The translations under genes were made by a program, and so were the position numbers. Positions 1 to 12,115 of a stretch of 64,000 bases of DNA are shown here, in pieces; the first letter of the stretch is position 1, and the number at the start of each line of letters is the position of its first letter. The DNA is from Plumapathes pennacea. Lineage: Eukaryota; Cnidaria; Anthozoa; Antipatharia; Myriopathidae. Where the stretch lies: assembly GCA_964036295.1 (NCBI GenBank), contig OZ038462.1, positions 13,254,440 to 13,318,439 on the forward strand. The letters run 5' to 3'. The notes beneath the pieces were generated by a model that saw nothing but the letters and a program-made list of their open reading frames with translations, was not told where the DNA came from and did not search any database.

Positions 1-90
1 TTTGCTTGAAAAGTCAGAGAAATTTGTTAATCTTGGATCTGGTTGGATTTTTGAAAAGATTGAATATTTAACGATTGAAGTTGACGATTT
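1..90 (+). repeat. Direct repeat copy 1 (partner 2735-2824)
   Basis: Bases 1-90 match 2735-2824 with one visible mismatch (t at 82 versus c at 2816). Both lie in the same place in the PolB reading frame. They mark two closely related Polinton copies arranged head to tail. Confidence 0.85.
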
Positions 91-1898
91 TTCACCAATG
101 TCTGGAGGAACTTATAAAGATCTTCTAAAAAGAATAATAAATAAGAAGGCAGTAACCAATATAAAAAATAATGATAACAAATGTTTTAAATGGTCTATCT
201 TAAGAGCATTTTATCCTAAAGAATAGAATTCTGAAAGGATAGATTTAACATTGAGAGAGAAAGTTAAAGATTTTAATTGGAAAGATATTAACTATCCTGT
301 TGATATTAAGAAAGGACCATTAATTTTTGAGAAGAATAATCCAGGGTATAAGATTTGCGTGATTGGATATGATGATTGTCAACGCGAGAAAGGAGGATTT
401 CATCCATTGAGACCAGTGAAAGAAGAATTTGGTGACAAAGTGATACATTTATTACTTTATGAAGGACATTATTGTACTATAAATTCATTGTCAAGATTAT
501 TGAGAAGTCAATATAAGAAAAACAAGAATAAGGTAAATGTTTGTAGGAATTGTTTTAATCATTTTTATGACAAATATTTTGAAGAACATAAGGTAGTTTG
601 TTTTTCAAATGAAGGTTCAATAGCAATAATGCCAATTATAAAGAAAGTGGATTGTATTGACGAAGATGGTGAAAGATGCAAGTCTTGTGATGAATGTAAT
701 GAAGGAAAGATATTTGTAAAACCTACATGTGAGTTTAAGAATTATCATAAGGGATTTAAACTTCTTTTTGTAATTTAAGCTGATTTTGAGTCTTTTTAAC
801 AAAATTGTAGTGGACGATGGTTCTAAGATGAGTGAAGAAACAAAACAAAGATTGTTAAAACTTGGAATGAAAAAACGAGAAAAAGAAGAAGATGATGCAC
901 CAAAACCAAAAGCAAAGTTAAAGGAAGAGTTCTTTTACTATAAACATTCAAGAATATATTCCATGTGGATTTTCATACACAATTGTTTGTTTTGATGAAA
1001 ATACTATGAAACCAAAACAAGTAATTACACAAAAGAAAGCGAATCAACAAATGTTGTTGAAAAGTTTAATTCTATGATTGATCAAGAAATTAAAGAGATT
1101 TATCAAAAGTATTTGAAAAATCCAAAGGATATGATTTTTGGTGAGAAAGAAAAAGAATTATACAATTCTCAAGATGTTTGTTATATTTGCAAAGGTTCAG
1201 AGGGTGAATTTGATTCTGATGATATTAAATTACGAAAAGTTAGAGACCATTTTCAGTTGACAGGAAAGTTGTAGAGGTGCAGCACATTCTAAATGTAATT
1301 TAAAGGTAAGAACACAAACTATAATTCCAATAATTTTTCATAATCTTCAAAATTATGATGCACTTTTGTTCATAAGAGAATTAGCAAAAGAAGGAGAAAG
1401 AGTAAGTTGTATTCCACTTAATGAAGAGAAATATATTTCTTTCACAAATATTTAGTGAAAGTTGATGAAAAAATTGAAAAAGATGAAAATGGGAAAACAA
1501 TGACTAATGAAGACGGTACAGATAAGATGATAAAAGTAAGTATGCAAGCAAAGTTTATCGATAGTTATATTTTTTTCGGAATAGTCTTGATGGATTGGTG
1601 AAGACACTTGATTCTTCAGACTTTAAAATAACAATTTTTCAAAGAATTTTTAAAAAGGAAAGGTGTATTTCCATATGATTATTTTAATTCTTTTGAAAGA
1701 TTTGAAGAAAAAGAGTTACCACCAATTGATATGTTTTATTCTATTTTGAATGAAAAAGATATTTCAATTGATGATTATGAACATGCACAAAAAGTTTGGA
1801 AAACTTTTGATATGAAAAATTTCAAAGAATATCATGATCTTTATTTACAAACCGACGTTTTACTTCTTGCTGATATTTTTGAAAAATTTCGAAGTTAT
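2..1898 (+). pseudogene. Polinton fragment A: protein-primed DNA polymerase B, decayed
   Basis: This is a relic of a type B DNA polymerase from a Polinton/Maverick (adintovirus-like) element. Readable pieces lie at 2-226, 251-778, 786-995, 1074-1274 and 1731-1898, in shifting frames. Visible landmarks are SGGTYKDL and YDDCQRE near the N-terminal domain, an ADFESF exonuclease motif at about 780, a degenerate RDHFQLTGKL zinc/endonuclease-VII-like motif near 1245, FHNLQNYDA (exo II) near 1340 and YHDLYLQTDVLLLADIF (exo III region) near 1835. In-frame stops sit at 224-226 and 776-778; the second directly precedes the first exonuclease motif. The copy ends abruptly at about 1898, before polymerase motifs A-C, where the next element begins. 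It shares high identity with fragment B (1-90 versus 2735-2824). The family assignment is firm; the gene is clearly non-functional. Confidence 0.8.
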
Positions 1899-1925
1899 AG
1901 TGGTAGTATAGAAATGGGGATTTTT

Positions 1926-2045
1926 ACTCACCCCACCTCATAACAGCTCACCTCACCTCACATTAGATTTGTGCTAGCACATTTTTTATTTTTAAAAACC
2001 ATTTTTTAAAAAATTGATTTTTGAAAAAAATTACTTAAGGACTCA
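1926..2045 (+). repeat. Polinton B left-terminal region
   Basis: This AT-rich leader follows the abrupt end of fragment A. It contains CACCCCACC, repeated CTCAC units and GTGCTAGCAC at about 1970-1979. The same landmarks, in the same order upstream of the same SAP-like ORF, occur at 43514-43645 and, on the minus strand, at 29930-29966. That recurrence identifies it as the element's left end. The outermost bases (AGTGTTCCTTC in the 43514 copy) are missing here, so this end is truncated. Confidence 0.6.
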
Positions 2046-2047
2046 CT

Positions 2048-2825
2048 TTGAATGTTGCAGAAATGACTACGCTGACTGAATTAAGGAAAGGAATTGCAAA
2101 AAAATTGGGTATTAAAGGGAGGTGGAAAATGAAAAAGCAAGAACTAGAGGAGGCAATTTCAAGAGCTCAAGATGACAAGAAAATGATTATTCCTAATAAG
2201 ATTAAGAAACCAATACCTACACCTAGATATATCAATCCTAATAACATTGATAAACCTATACCTAAACGTAGAAAAGAAGAAAGTTGGTTTGATTGGTTTG
2301 CGAAGAATTTAAGGAGAGTTGCTGAGGGACTTATTAACTATATTGCAGAAGGAAAAGTTAAGGATAATGCGAAGAAGTTATTAAGTTTAATTAATAAGAA
2401 TGAAGAAGCGATGTCTAAATTTAGAATTAAAGGAAGAAAAAGAAGAAAAACCAGAAGTAGAAGAGTTTTTAGAGGTAAAATTAAAAATATTAGGATTAGA
2501 GGAAAGCAACAAATGGATATTCCAACGTTTTTAAAAGAATATGAAAAAATGATAATGGAAAAAAATTCAAGAATTACAAAGACCGTTTAAGATAAGACTC
2601 GTTTTGTCTTGTGTTTATAAAATGTTTAAAGGAGGTGAGTTTTTGGAAGAGTCAATTTATCATCATAAGACTAAAATGGAGGAGATTTATGAAAGTACTG
2701 ATTTTGAGGAGTTTTATAAGATGACATCACAACTTTTGCTTGAAAAGTCAGAGAAATTTGTTAATCTTGGATCTGGTTGGATTTTTGAAAAGATTGAATA
2801 TTTAACGATTGAAGTCGACGATTTA
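2048..2825 (+). pseudogene. Polinton B: SAP-like N-terminal region running into PolB, truncated
   Basis: The first ORF (2048-2590) opens with a SAP/Rho-N-like helix pair (LTELRKGIAKKLGIKGRWKM, about residues 8-27). A Pro/Lys segment with KPIPTPR and KPIPKRR, a WFDWF motif and a basic cluster follow. After a frameshift near 2585 the reading frame continues into the PolB N-terminal domain (LSCVYKMF, then LGSGWIFEKIEYL) until it stops inside foreign sequence at 2826. The same order occurs at 43650-44523. SAP-like motifs usually bind DNA; the role here is inferred. The break at 2825 lies close to the codon where fragment C starts at 8072, with an imperfect 24-25 base overlap, so B and C could be one split copy or two truncated ones. 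Confidence 0.7.
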
Positions 2826-3235
2826 TAGCCGAGTCTGTCGCTGCAAACAGACTGTTGTTTGGCACGCAACATGTCATTTTCGATTTGCCACATTTCCGCT
2901 ATCATTAAGCACGTAGACACAGGAGCAGGTTATGTAATTTCACCATTTTTTCTGAAGTGGGATAGCAACATTATCTCTATTTGCTCTGGATGGGTAACAG
3001 GGACTCAGCGGCACACCCCTATACCAATTTAAATTTAAGGAATTTAAAGGAGTGCTTGGTCGTCACTACAAGGAACCCGAGCCATGCGCGCTGGCCTGTA
3101 TTTATCTTTCTTTGGATTTGTGTTTGCATAGTTTCAATTTGCATTCATTCCCCAGCACGTTATTGCTCATTTACTGTGTTTTCAGTTATTTGTGTATCTT
3201 GATCTAAGCTACACAAAATCAAGCTTGAGGAGAAC
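2826..3235. other. Non-coding stretch at the left edge of the foreign insert
   Basis: I see no supported gene here. It contains GTCTGTCGCTGCAAACAGAC, a small imperfect hairpin near 2832, and then leads into the first candidate exon of the transposase-like gene. No matching inverted repeat was found at the right edge near 8065. Confidence 0.4.
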
Positions 3236-6200
3236 ATGGCGTGGATGCAAGGGCAACAGGCCCAAGAAAGTTATCAACAGGACATTCAGGAGGACGAGCC
3301 TTCAAGGTGACTATAAGCTGTTTGATGTTTGCTGGTATGAATAAAAAAAAACTCCCGTTACCTTGTCACCTTGTTTATGTTAACGTACGTATGTTAACGC
3401 AGAAATACCAAAATACACCCTTTTTGAATGTCAATAAAACAAAAATGCTATTCTCTAAGCGTCTTAATACAGTGGAGTAGATTGTTATATTCCCTGTTGG
3501 TATTTTTGCTATGACTGTATATGCATGGGACACTATTTGGGCACATATCAAAGGCTTATTTCTTGTCCACTTGGTTTCACGCTTTCAGTAAGCATGTTTT
3601 ACCTCAACAAAGAAATGAGTAAATTGAAATTGCAACCAAAATTCTTATCAAGGTCAAGGATAAGGGTGTTAATGTTTGTTCATTACTTCCACAGACTCGC
3701 CAAACGCATTGCAGCCATGAATCTCGCAGCAGTCACGCCAACCCCTGCCGTAACACTCGCTCAACCAAAAGCAGCTGCTCGCACAGCTGAGTGGACTGCA
3801 GGGTGCAGGTCCGGGCCGGACAGCCAGAGCTCTGAAGACGACGAGGTAGCCAAAAGCGCCAGCGGGTCTGCAATGTCAATGTTCAATACTGCTATAGAGA
3901 AACTGAACCAAGTGGCAACCAGTGCTGGTCGGGTCAGTCCGTTAACGTTTCAGCTGAAAACTACATGGGATGAGGCAAGGGAAGACGAGCAACATGTGTG
4001 CATTGACAAGGCTACTGAGACCTGCAGTCTCGTATGTGACGTCGTAGCGCCGAAGGCTGGACAGGGGCTGTTTCAGGCATGTTTCACACCACATAAAGGG
4101 ACAAACTACGGGGACCTTGCACCGCTAATGCATACCTATAGCAACGCCACGACAAAGAACGTAAAGACCCAGATTCTGAGCCAGTGAAGACGCTTCAGAG
4201 GATCCACGAGCCTTACGCCAAGTTAACCGAGTGGCAAATCAGACGCGCTAGAGCTCACGCAAGAGAGTATGGTCCAGGCTCCTTAGTAAAAACGTCGCCA
4301 TCTCATCGAGTTCGACTGTCACCAGCGAAACTTGACCACTTTTTAGACTTTGTAACCGTCCCTACTTCTATCAAGATGTGGCATTCGGTACGAGGAAACT
4401 AAGGCGAGGAAATTAATAGCGGCGAGAAGATCACAATGCCAAATGTTATTCGCAAAGTGACGAGGTCAAAATGGTCAGACAGTACCTTCAGTTCTGCGAA
4501 GAAGAACAGTTCGAACCGCTAAGCCGCGCAACTCTATTGCGCGTTCTTGAGGTAAGGGAAGCCTCTCAGCAGCGTTCCCTGAGTGGCTTGGACAACATAG
4601 CAGCCGACGGGTCAGCGGCGTTCGAGCGACTACACCGAATAGTGGACGAGCTTGCTCAAATAGGGCTGGAGAAGAGCGTGGCAGATGAATTGCGGAGATC
4701 CCTTCGAGACGGTAAAAGGTATTTCAAAACTGAATACAAGAGTCACTGCCAGGTTGACGAAAGCCAATGTCCCGATCACTGTCGGAAGTTAGGTCTCAGC
4801 GATCCGAACAATCCAGATTTCCAAGAACAATGTACACACCAACATACACTTGGTTGCCCTCAATGTCATGACATCACTTCCTGTTTGCATAAGGTGCACC
4901 AGATTGTCAAGGATGGCAAACCCTTGAGCTTTTACAGCAAGGAGCAACAAGATGACTTGTTGTACGACATCGAGAAAGCGTCGGACACCATCGTCCAATG
5001 GAAAGCTCACATAATGAGATCCGTGAATCAGGAATGCGCGAAGCAAGATATCCTTGCAAATCTTGACCAGAGCTCGTGTCTTCTTGTCATGGATTGGGCC
5101 ATGAAGTTCCTGCAGCTGCGTTATAGAGAGAAACAAAGCGACTGGTATGGAAAAAGAGGGCTGAGTTGGCACATTAGTAGCATGATATCTAGAAGCCAGC
5201 CTGACACGACTGAAGTCATTTCGTACGCGCACCTGTTTGACCAGTATACCCAGGACTGGTTTGCAGTCACGTCAATAGTTGAAGACCTTCTCAAGCATCT
5301 TAAAGTCAAGAATCCATTGCTGCAGAGAGTCTATCTAAGGTCGGATGAAGCTGGTTGTTACCACAACAGCTCCTTGATAGCCACTGTGAGAGATGTCGCA
5401 AAGAGGGTTGGTGCTGAAGTCCATGGTTATCATTACTCAGAGCCACAGTCTGGCAAAGATATTTGCGATCGTATATATCCTCTGTCCAATGAAGTCCTCG
5501 ATCCGTACTTACTGCAACGAAGGCCACGATGTTCTAACTGCTGTGGATATGAGAGACGCATTAACGAAACACCCAGTAAAGGGAACAACAACCGCAGTCA
5601 GCATGGTCAACGAGTCGAAGAAGAACCTTTCTGTAAACAAGATAGAGCATTTCAGCAGCCTCCACAACTTCAGATATGAAGATACTGGTCTGCGAGTTTG
5701 GAAATGTTATGGTATCGGGAACGGGAAGTACATTCCACATGACGGGATCTATATCGAGCACCAGGAACCAACAGCGCTGCAAACAACAGAATCTCAAGGG
5801 TTTTACGATCCTCCAGAGAAGCGCGAAGTCAAGCGTCGTACAGAAGCGAGCAAGAAAACCGAGTGTCCGGCGCCAGTATTTGAATGTTCCGTGTTTGGAT
5901 GTGTTGAGATTTTCGAAACCTTTGCGCAACTGGAGCTTCACCTGGACGTTTGCAAGCATACTCTCAGCAAGCTAAACCAGTATGATGCAATCCGAAGGGA
6001 CTGGGCACTCAAATTCTCATCAGTAGATACTGCTGATACAAAGAGTTGTTCATCAGATTCAAGGGGGCCACAAACCTCTACGGGGAATACTACCGCTAGC
6101 TCAACTCTACAAACAGGATGGGCTCTGAGTAAACAGAGGAGCAACGTTAGATTTTCAGAGAAGGCGAAAGAATACCTAACAGCACGGTTCACACTTGGGG

Positions 6201-6661
6201 AAAGAACTGGGCACAAGGCCGACCCTGTCCAAGTTGCATCAGACATGCGAAACGCCGAAAATGAATCCAATGAACGTTTGTTCCTTACAACAGAGTGGAT
6301 GACGAAAAATCAGGTCCAGAGCTTTTTCTCGCGGCTAGCAGCAACGTGTCGCAGAAATCAGGGTATGGTCGGGCTGTCTGTGGACAAGGAGGAAGACGTC
6401 CAATGCTTGCAGGATAATTCCGACAGACAAGATCTGGTGGACATGGTAAACAAGGAAATCAACGTCTCGCATCCCATCTGCTACGACAAGTACGATCTCT
6501 GCGAACGTTATCATAGCAACACGATTAAAGAATTTAACGTGGCCATGCTGAAGACCATCTGTAACCACTTTGAGATCCCTGTAAAATCGAGAGATAAAAA
6601 GAAAGTTCTTATAGACAAACTGTCGGACATGATCAGTGAATGTGAGCATGTTCCTCACTAG
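3236..6661 (+). pseudogene. DDE-type transposase-like gene with C-terminal C2H2 finger and SAP-like motif, frameshifted
   Basis: A possible first exon (ATG at 3236, donor CAAG/GTGACT at about 3307) joins in phase to an exon beginning after an acceptor near 3692. The body runs 3692-4187, 4184-4402, 4471-5490 and 5490-6661 in different frames, with breaks near 4187, 4370-4400, 4470 and 5480. The core has LVMDWAMKF (about 5094), YLRSDEAGCYHN (about 5332) and YSEPQSGKDICDR (about 5437). These resemble the spaced acidic residues of a DDE transposase. A C2H2 finger (C-x4-C-x12-H-x4-C/H type, near 5883-5960), a basic conserved block ending SFFSRLAA, and a C-terminal SAP-like segment (MLKTICNHFEIP... 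near 6548) follow. I recognise the overall family as a multicopy cnidarian mobile-element protein but cannot give it a superfamily name. The frameshifts make it a pseudogene. Confidence 0.6.
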
Positions 6662-8071
6662 AACCATGTACAGCGATCGCATGAAAGAGCCGTTGTGCAG
6701 TCCTGGATCAAGCCCCCTGGCCTTTCCATGTTCGTGAAGCTGCCCAATGGAACCTAAACACAGCTCTAGGATGGAATATTTCGAGTTGTGTGTATTAACG
6801 TCACTGTAGTGGAAACATCTTGTTTTGTAAAATATGAATGCTTGTAACAGAGAGCAAGTTGAGGACAACCGCAACTGAAGGGAAAATACCTTTATCTGAG
6901 TGTACAATTTACCTGTCAAAATATGGTTTGTATACGATTGGATGTTTTAGTCATAATTTGCTTTCTCAAATCTTATTCAGGCGGCAGTGAATCAAATAAC
7001 AGTGTTCGTGACAAATATTTGGATAAAACAAATATGATTTTAAACATCAGCAGTCTATTAGGTATATGTGGTTAGTGGTCTTATTTGAGAGGATCTTTTG
7101 CAACTGCGGTTTACCTCGTGAATTTAAGCGGACCTCGGTGGAAGCAGTGTCATGACAGAGTCGATCAATGGGGATAGTTTTTTCAACTTTTAAGCCCTCC
7201 GATCTCGATTTTCTTCCTAAAGACCGACTGTAATAGCTTATTGTCTGTTTAGTAGGCTATTTAGCGCAAAACGTAGTCATGGTGTAAAGCTCTGGTTCGC
7301 TAAACAAGAGACTCGATAGAGGCCGTGCTCTATAGTTATTAATTCGAAGGTTCGAAGGCAATACCTACCTATTTACCGGATCTGATTATGGTCTTCAGCC
7401 ATCTGAGGGGTTGGAAAATGGCTGAATTTGGGAAAATGCCCATGTTGCGAAGCAGGTAAGCTGTATTATGACAAAATCTGCTCCAGATGGGCCAATCTTG
7501 CAATAACCGGAAATATCACAAATGTTCGCACATGTCCTGATACAAACGGTCATAACTTTTGAAATACTGAAATCATACAGGGGTTTTTGCACAGTTTTGC
7601 CAATAAAGGACTGAACGTTTCGGCTGTGTAAGGTTATAACTATGAATTAGGTCCCAAGTTTAAAAAGACAGGTTCTAAATCAAGGGGATTTCCGCCCTTT
7701 GTTCGATAGCGATTAGCAGGGGTCACAATATGCCTGATTTCGCCTTACCAGCTAAATTGAGGTGAAACTTGTTACTCTCTTAGAAAACTAGAGAGCCTTA
7801 TAAACAATTCGATATACAATTCATTGCTAGATAAAGCGAATAGAACATTTTACAGCGGCACGAAAAATGCCAAAATTTCAATTTTCGAGACGTTGCGACG
7901 GGCCTTGACGGGGCAAAATGTTTAACGGCTCCCAGCGTCGCCAAAATTTTTTTTGGAATCAAACCAAGCTTGTTTTAGTTCTAACCTCAGTAAAGTCTTT
8001 CAGTTGCCAGAGTTTAAGGCAAAATTATTGTTGACGCGAAATAGAGTGGGTGGTTTTTACAGAGACAGCCT
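6662..8071. other. Non-coding DNA between transposase-like pseudogene and Polinton C
   Basis: No convincing coding, RNA or repeat feature was found. Short ORFs here have no recognisable motif. The right border near 8071 is where Polinton PolB sequence resumes (TTAACTATTGCAGTTGACG). Confidence 0.4.
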
Positions 8072-11000
8072 CTTAACTATTGCAGTTGACGAATTTACAC
8101 CAATATCTGGGGGAACTTACAAAGATCTTCCAAAAAGGATAATTAATAAGAAAGCAGTAATCAACATAAAAAATAATGATAATGAATATTTTAAGTGGTC
8201 TATCTTGAGAGCACTCAATCTAAAGAAAGATCATTCGTATAGAACAGATACATCCTTGAGAGAGAAAGTTAAAGATTTTAATTGGGAAAGTATTAAATTT
8301 CCAGTTGATATTAAGAAAGGACCATCAATTTTTGAGAAAAATTATCCAGGACATAAGATTTGTGTAGTTGGATATGATGATTGTCAACGAGAGAGAGGAG
8401 GATTTTTTCCATTGAGTGAAAGAAGAATCTGACGACAACGTAATAGATTTATTACTTTATGAAGGACATTATAGTGTTATAAATTCATTGTCGAGATTAT
8501 TGAAGAGTAAATATACAAAACATCAAAATAAGGTGAATGTTTGTAGGAATTGTTTTTTAAAACCATTTTTATAACAAAGGATCAATAGCTATAATGCCGA
8601 CTTATGTGATCTACGCAGATTTTGAGTCTTTCAACAAAGTGATTGTAGACGATGAGTCTAAGATGAGTGAAAAAACAAAACAAAGATTGTTAAAACTTGG
8701 AATGAAAAAACGAGAAAAGAAGATGATACACCAAAATTAAAATCAAAGTCAAAATCTTTTACCACAAACATTCAAGATCATATTCCATGTGGATTTTCAT
8801 ATACAATTGTTTGTTTTGATGAAAATGTTATGAAACCAAAACAAGTAGTTTACACAAAAGAAAGTGAATCAACAAATGTTGTTGAAAAGTTCAATTCTAT
8901 GATTGATTGTGAGATAAGAGAGATTTATGACAAATATTTGAAAAATCCAAAGAAGATGATTTTTGGTGTGAAAGAAAAAGAATTATACCATTCTCAAGAT
9001 TCAAGATGTTTGTTAATTTTGCAAAGGTTTAGAGGGAGAGTTTAATTCTGATGATATTAAATTACGAAAAGTTAGAGATCATTGTCATTTGACAGGAACG
9101 TTTAGAGGAACAGCACATTCTAAATGTAATTTGAAAGTCAGAACACAAAGAATGATTCCCATCATTTTTCATAATCTTCAAAATTATGATGCACATTTCT
9201 TTATAAAAGAGTTAGCAAAAGATGGAGAGAGAGTCAATTGTATTCCACTTAATGAAGAGAAATATTTCTTTCGCTAAATATGTAAAAGTTGATGAGACAT
9301 GGAATGGAAAAACAATAATTAATGAAGATGGTTCAGAGAAAATGACATCAATAAATATGCAAGCAAGATTTATTGATAGTTATAAGTTTTGTTAAGTAGT
9401 CTTGACGGAATGGTTCAGACACTTGAAGGTAAAGATTTTAAAATGACGTTTCAATTTTTCAAAGGAGATGAGTTGAATCTTTTAAAAAGGAAAGGTGTGT
9501 TTCCTTATGATTATTTTAACTCTTTTTGAAAGATTCAAAGAAAAAGAGTTACCTCCAATTGAGATGTTTTATTCAATTTTGATTGAAAAGGGTATCTCAA
9601 ATAGTGATTATAAACATGCACAAAAAGTTTGGAAAACTTTCAACAAGAATAATTTTAAACAATATCATGATCTTTATTTACGAACGGATGTTTTACTTCT
9701 TGCAGGTGTTTTTGAAAAATTCCGAAGTGTTTGTATGAAATCTTATGGACTTGATCCTGCTCACTATTACACATCGCCTGGTTTAACTTGGGATGCATTT
9801 TTCAAGAAGAGTGGAGCGAAAATAGAATTACTAACAGATTATGATATGTTTATGATGTTTGAGAGAGGAATAAGGGGTGGTGTATCAATGATTATTGGGA
9901 GATATTCGAAGGCGAATAACAAATACATGAAGAATTATAACAAAAAGTTGAAAAGTACGTTTATTAAATATTTGGATGCAAATAATCTCTATAATAAGCT
10001 ATGTCAAAAAAGATGCCGTATTCAAACTTTGAGTGGGTATCACAAGATGTTGTAAATGAGATGAACAATGATATTCGAAAGAGTAGATTTTTGAAGAAAA
10101 TTCCTCGGTCAATTCTTGAGGTTGGTTTGGAATATCCAAAAGAGTTACACAATTTTCATAATGATTATCCATTAGCACCAGAGAGAAGAAAAATAAACAA
10201 AGTTGAAAAATTAGCTTCTACTTTTTATAACAAAGAGAAATATGTGCTTCATCATGAGTTATTGAAATATTACCAGAAGGTGGGTTTGAAGGTTAAAAAG
10301 GTTCACAGAATTATCATCTTTGATGAAAAATATTTCATGAAGGATTACATTTTATTTAATAATAAGATGAGAATGGCTGCGAAGATAAAGTTCGAGAAAA
10401 ACTTTTACAAACTAATGAACAATTCTCTTTTTGGAAAGACGATGGAAAATATTCGAAATCGAGTGGATATTAGACTTACGACTCATGAATTACAATTTTC
10501 TAAGTTAGTCATGCCGTTCACATGGGTAAAACTAAGACTTATTACAACAAGCCAATTTACCTTGGGAAGGCCATTCTTGAATTTAGTAAATTGATTATGT
10601 ATAATTTTCACTACGGTTACATCAAGAAAAGATATGGTTAAAAAGCAAGGCTTCTATTCACCAACACAGATTCTCTGACTTAGGAAATTGAAACAGAGGA
10701 TTTTTATAAAGATATCACTCCTGACGTGAAAACACATTTTGACACTAGTGAGATCTCAAAAGATCATTCAAGTGGTATTCCATCTGGTTTGAATAAAAAA
10801 GCACTTGGAATGTTCAAGGACAAAACAAATGGTGTTGAGATTTTTGAGTTTGTTGGTTTAAGAGCAAAGTTGTATGGAATATCTTTGGAATCAAAAGACG
10901 ATATCAAATGTAAAGGAATCAATAAGAAAGTAGTTAAGAAAACGATTGGAATGGATCATATGAGAGAAGTTTTATTTTCTAAAAAAACAGCAAATGAGAG

Positions 11001-11156
11001 AGATGGGAAGAATACGTTCTTATGGTCATAATCTATTTTCTCAAAGAGTTAATAAAATTGCACTTTCTGCTGATGATGATAAAAGAAACATATGGGACAA
11101 ATGGGACAGACACTTTAGCACTCGGTCATTATAAAATTACGAGTGCTGATGCTTAG
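8072..11156 (+). pseudogene. Polinton C: protein-primed DNA polymerase B (near full length, degenerate)
   Basis: The copy covers most of PolB. Landmarks in order: SGGTYKDLPKRI (about 8110), VIYADFESF exonuclease motif (about 8608), RDHCHLTGTFRGTAHSKCN endonuclease-VII-like motif (about 9080), FHNLQNYDAHFF exo II (about 9168), YHDLYLRTDVLLL (about 9664), DPAHYYTSPGLTWDAFF (about 9753), DANNLYN motif A (about 9976), NNSLFGKTMENIRNR motif B (about 10417) and motif C at 10663-10674. Motif C reads NTDS, so the first metal-binding aspartate is replaced. A TAG follows at 10681-10683. At least eight frame changes are visible, for example near 9000, 9275, 9530, 10000 and 10610. The C-terminus ends at 11154-11156, about 35 bases before the convergent integrase end. 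The enzyme would copy the element from a terminal protein; this copy cannot. Confidence 0.85.
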
Positions 11157-11190
11157 AATCTATTATTAAAAGTGATATGAAATCATTGTT

Positions 11191-12115
11191 TCAATACGAA
11201 CTTTGGTGGTAATTCAGTATTTTCTGGAAATTTTGTAATTCTTCTCTGACGAATCCTATTTTTGGTCCATCGTCTAAATAATACAAAACTGGTTGATTTT
11301 TAGAAATTACAGTTTTCTTCAACTCGAAAACTTTTGTACTCCATATAGGATCTGTAGCTCTCCTAACACTTCCTCCTTCTTCCTGACCAGGAGAAAGTAA
11401 ATATCTCACGTTTTCACCAAGATCCAGTCTTTTTTCATCAAATCCCACAGGTCGTGAATAATTTCTTAATTCTTATTCAACATTTTTTTCACGATAAGCA
11501 TTAATTTCTTTTTAACAGTTAATCGAGTGACGAGGTTGTTGATAGTTTTTACGATATTTGGTAATCTATTTACCTACTTTGTTGATCTACCTTCAGTTAA
11601 CATTTCGTCAGCGTATTGTTGACTAAATATTTTTTCTCCCAATGTTTTGTTGCTCTCTCAACAAAAGCCTGTGCTCTATGATTACCGGCTTCTGATTGTT
11701 TGATAACGGTGGCTTTTTTGTTCCTCAACGTTGTTACAGATTCCGTGAATTCTTTTCCTGGATCAACAATCAAAGTTTTCGGCCATTTCAACTTTCTTGA
11801 ATAAATTTTTTTGAAAGCGTTTGATACTTCATCACTTGACTTACTTGTGAGAAATTCTGCGTCGACATATCTTGAAGTAATATCAATAACAACCAAAGCA
11901 TATTTATAAGCAGCTTGATGAATTTCGTTTGGTTCTGAAATAATCCAGTGTGGCCTTGGAACATAATTTGGTGGAGGAAGATAAATTTGCCAAAGTGCTT
12001 GTTTTGATAGCCACTTTTTGGCTTCTTCAACACGGACACCAGATTTTGAAGAAAGTTTCTTAATTGTTGATTGTCCTTTCCAACATCCTTTTGACGAGTA
12101 ATAAATCTTTTCCAT
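11191..12115 (-). pseudogene. Polinton C: retroviral-type (rve) integrase, frameshifted and internally deleted
   Basis: The gene starts at 12115 (MEKIYYSSKG) and reads to about 11600. A frameshifted middle follows, then the C-terminal part at 11448-11191. It shows WLSKQALWQIYLPPP, YVPRPHWIISEPN, the core strand ALVVIDITSRYVD, the second acidic site LIVDPGKEF and the last one, QAFVERA. About a dozen residues that carry the first catalytic aspartate in copy E (QADLLFLPHD) are missing between HQA and YKYALVV. The C-terminus keeps an SH3-like segment with PVLYYLDDGPKIGFVREEL. Integrases of this family insert the element with a short target duplication. The gene is transcribed away from the capsid-like gene from a shared ~39-bp gap. 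It is non-functional by deletion and frameshift. Confidence 0.8.

Noticed and set aside
4789-6919. Minus-strand ORFs opposite the transposase-like gene (147, 132, 110 and 194 residues)
   Set aside because: They are shadows of the coding plus strand and have no motif.
2802-8096. A 24-25-base target duplication around the 2826-8071 insert
   Set aside because: The two copies differ by three substitutions and an indel and are both ordinary PolB codons, so two separate truncated copies explain them as well.
8072-11156. Possible alternative genetic code, given several in-frame TAG/TAA in Polinton genes
   Set aside because: Stops replace different residues (Glu, Tyr-type and Trp positions) and occur with many frameshifts and lost catalytic residues, so ordinary decay explains them.
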